DNA from: Candidatus Aminicenantota bacterium
Lineage (GTDB): Bacteria > Acidobacteriota > Aminicenantia > Aminicenantales > Aminicenantaceae
Direction: 5' to 3'
Assembly: GCA_013139435.1 (NCBI GenBank)
Contig: WTAW01000187.1
Location: 1 to 6,091 of the forward strand
Length of the DNA stretch: 6,091 nt
Part shown: piece after piece, positions 5,857 through 6,091 of the stretch
Layout of the letters: the number at the start of each line of letters is the position of its first letter
How positions within the stretch are numbered: the first letter of the stretch is position 1
Program-made: the position numbers and the translations under genes
Notes under the pieces: model-generated
What the model was told of the DNA's origin: nothing
What the model saw: only the letters and a program-made list of their open reading frames with translations
The model's database searches: none

Positions 5857-6091
5857 CAGTTGCTCTTTCATCCAGCCGGAAGTGTTATGGAAATTGGCCA
5901 CGGCGCTCCCGGGAGGAACGAGATTGTCACACGCTTCCCTTAATTCTTCAGACAGGGTTTTTTCCAAAACGGGAATCAGGTCGTCTAGATGCTCCACTTT
6001 CTGTGGGCCGATCAAAGGAGCGGTCACACCCGACTGGTCCTTGCACCACAGAACTCCCAGCTGAGCAGGAGTGAGGCCAGCTTCTTTGGCC
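5851..6091 (-). CDS. Aldo/keto reductase, C-terminal part (5' end outside window)
   Basis: The minus frame is open from the window edge (first full codon at 6090) to TAA 5853-5851 and gives 79 residues. Its start lies beyond the window. It matches the C-terminal end of aldo/keto reductases, NAD(P)H-dependent TIM-barrel oxidoreductases of the cytoplasm that reduce aldehydes and ketones. The order of landmarks is diagnostic: GLTPAQLGVLWCKDQ (5-19), the cofactor-phosphate-binding strand and loop VTAPLIGPQKVEHLDD (22-37), LSEELREACDNL (46-57), and the terminal PPGSAVANF followed by GWMK (59-75) seen in the YajO/IolS-like branch. The catalytic Asp-Tyr-Lys-His residues lie in the missing part, so activity and substrate cannot be judged. 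It points the same way as the SGNH/TPR gene but is separated from it by 122 bp, so co-transcription is uncertain. The spacer shows no convincing terminator. Confidence 0.88.
   Translation of the reverse strand, partial: AKEAGLTPAQLGVLWCKDQSGVTAPLIGPQKVEHLDDLIPVLEKTLSEELREACDNLVPPGSAVANFHNTSGWMKEQLL

Overview
The window (6091 bp) suggests a Gram-negative bacterium with an outer membrane, because it opens with the C-terminal half of a TonB-dependent receptor. Base composition looks moderate (mid-40s % G+C by eye, not computed). The SGNH/TPR protein, the MATE/ANKH-like transporter and the MobB with a C-terminal extension recall genomes of the deltaproteobacterial or Zixibacteria/Calditrichota type. 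That placement is inference from protein style; no marker gene fixes the taxon. No mobile element, CRISPR array, tRNA or rRNA was seen, and coding density is very high.

Layout. Bases 1-1077 (+) hold the 3' end of a TonB-dependent outer-membrane receptor gene whose start lies outside the window. All other genes are on the minus strand. Read in their own direction from the right edge they are: the last 79 codons of an aldo/keto reductase (6091-5851); a 122-bp AT-rich spacer; a large membrane-anchored SGNH-hydrolase-like protein with two blocks of TPRs (5728-3785); a 12-helix-type MOP-superfamily (MATE/ANKH-like) transporter (3742-2426); a 78-bp spacer with a good sigma70-type promoter; mobB, for molybdenum cofactor nucleotide attachment (2347-1694); and a small polytopic membrane protein (1694-1074) translationally coupled to mobB. 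That last gene converges on the receptor gene, and the two stop codons share one CTAG.

How the genes may work together. Two likely co-transcribed pairs can be seen. In the first, the SGNH/TPR protein and the MOP-type transporter are 42 bp apart with no recognisable terminator, which would suit export or modification of an envelope-linked molecule. In the second, mobB and the S-component-like membrane protein overlap by one base and appear to have their own promoter, which suggests a molybdenum, tungsten or cofactor-linked role for the membrane protein. Both functional links are inference.

The points most worth a second look are the mobB-coupled membrane protein, the SGNH domain interrupted by TPRs, the ANKH-like transporter with a visible internal duplication, and the zero-spacer CTAG double stop. 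No fully new multi-gene system can be proven from this window alone.
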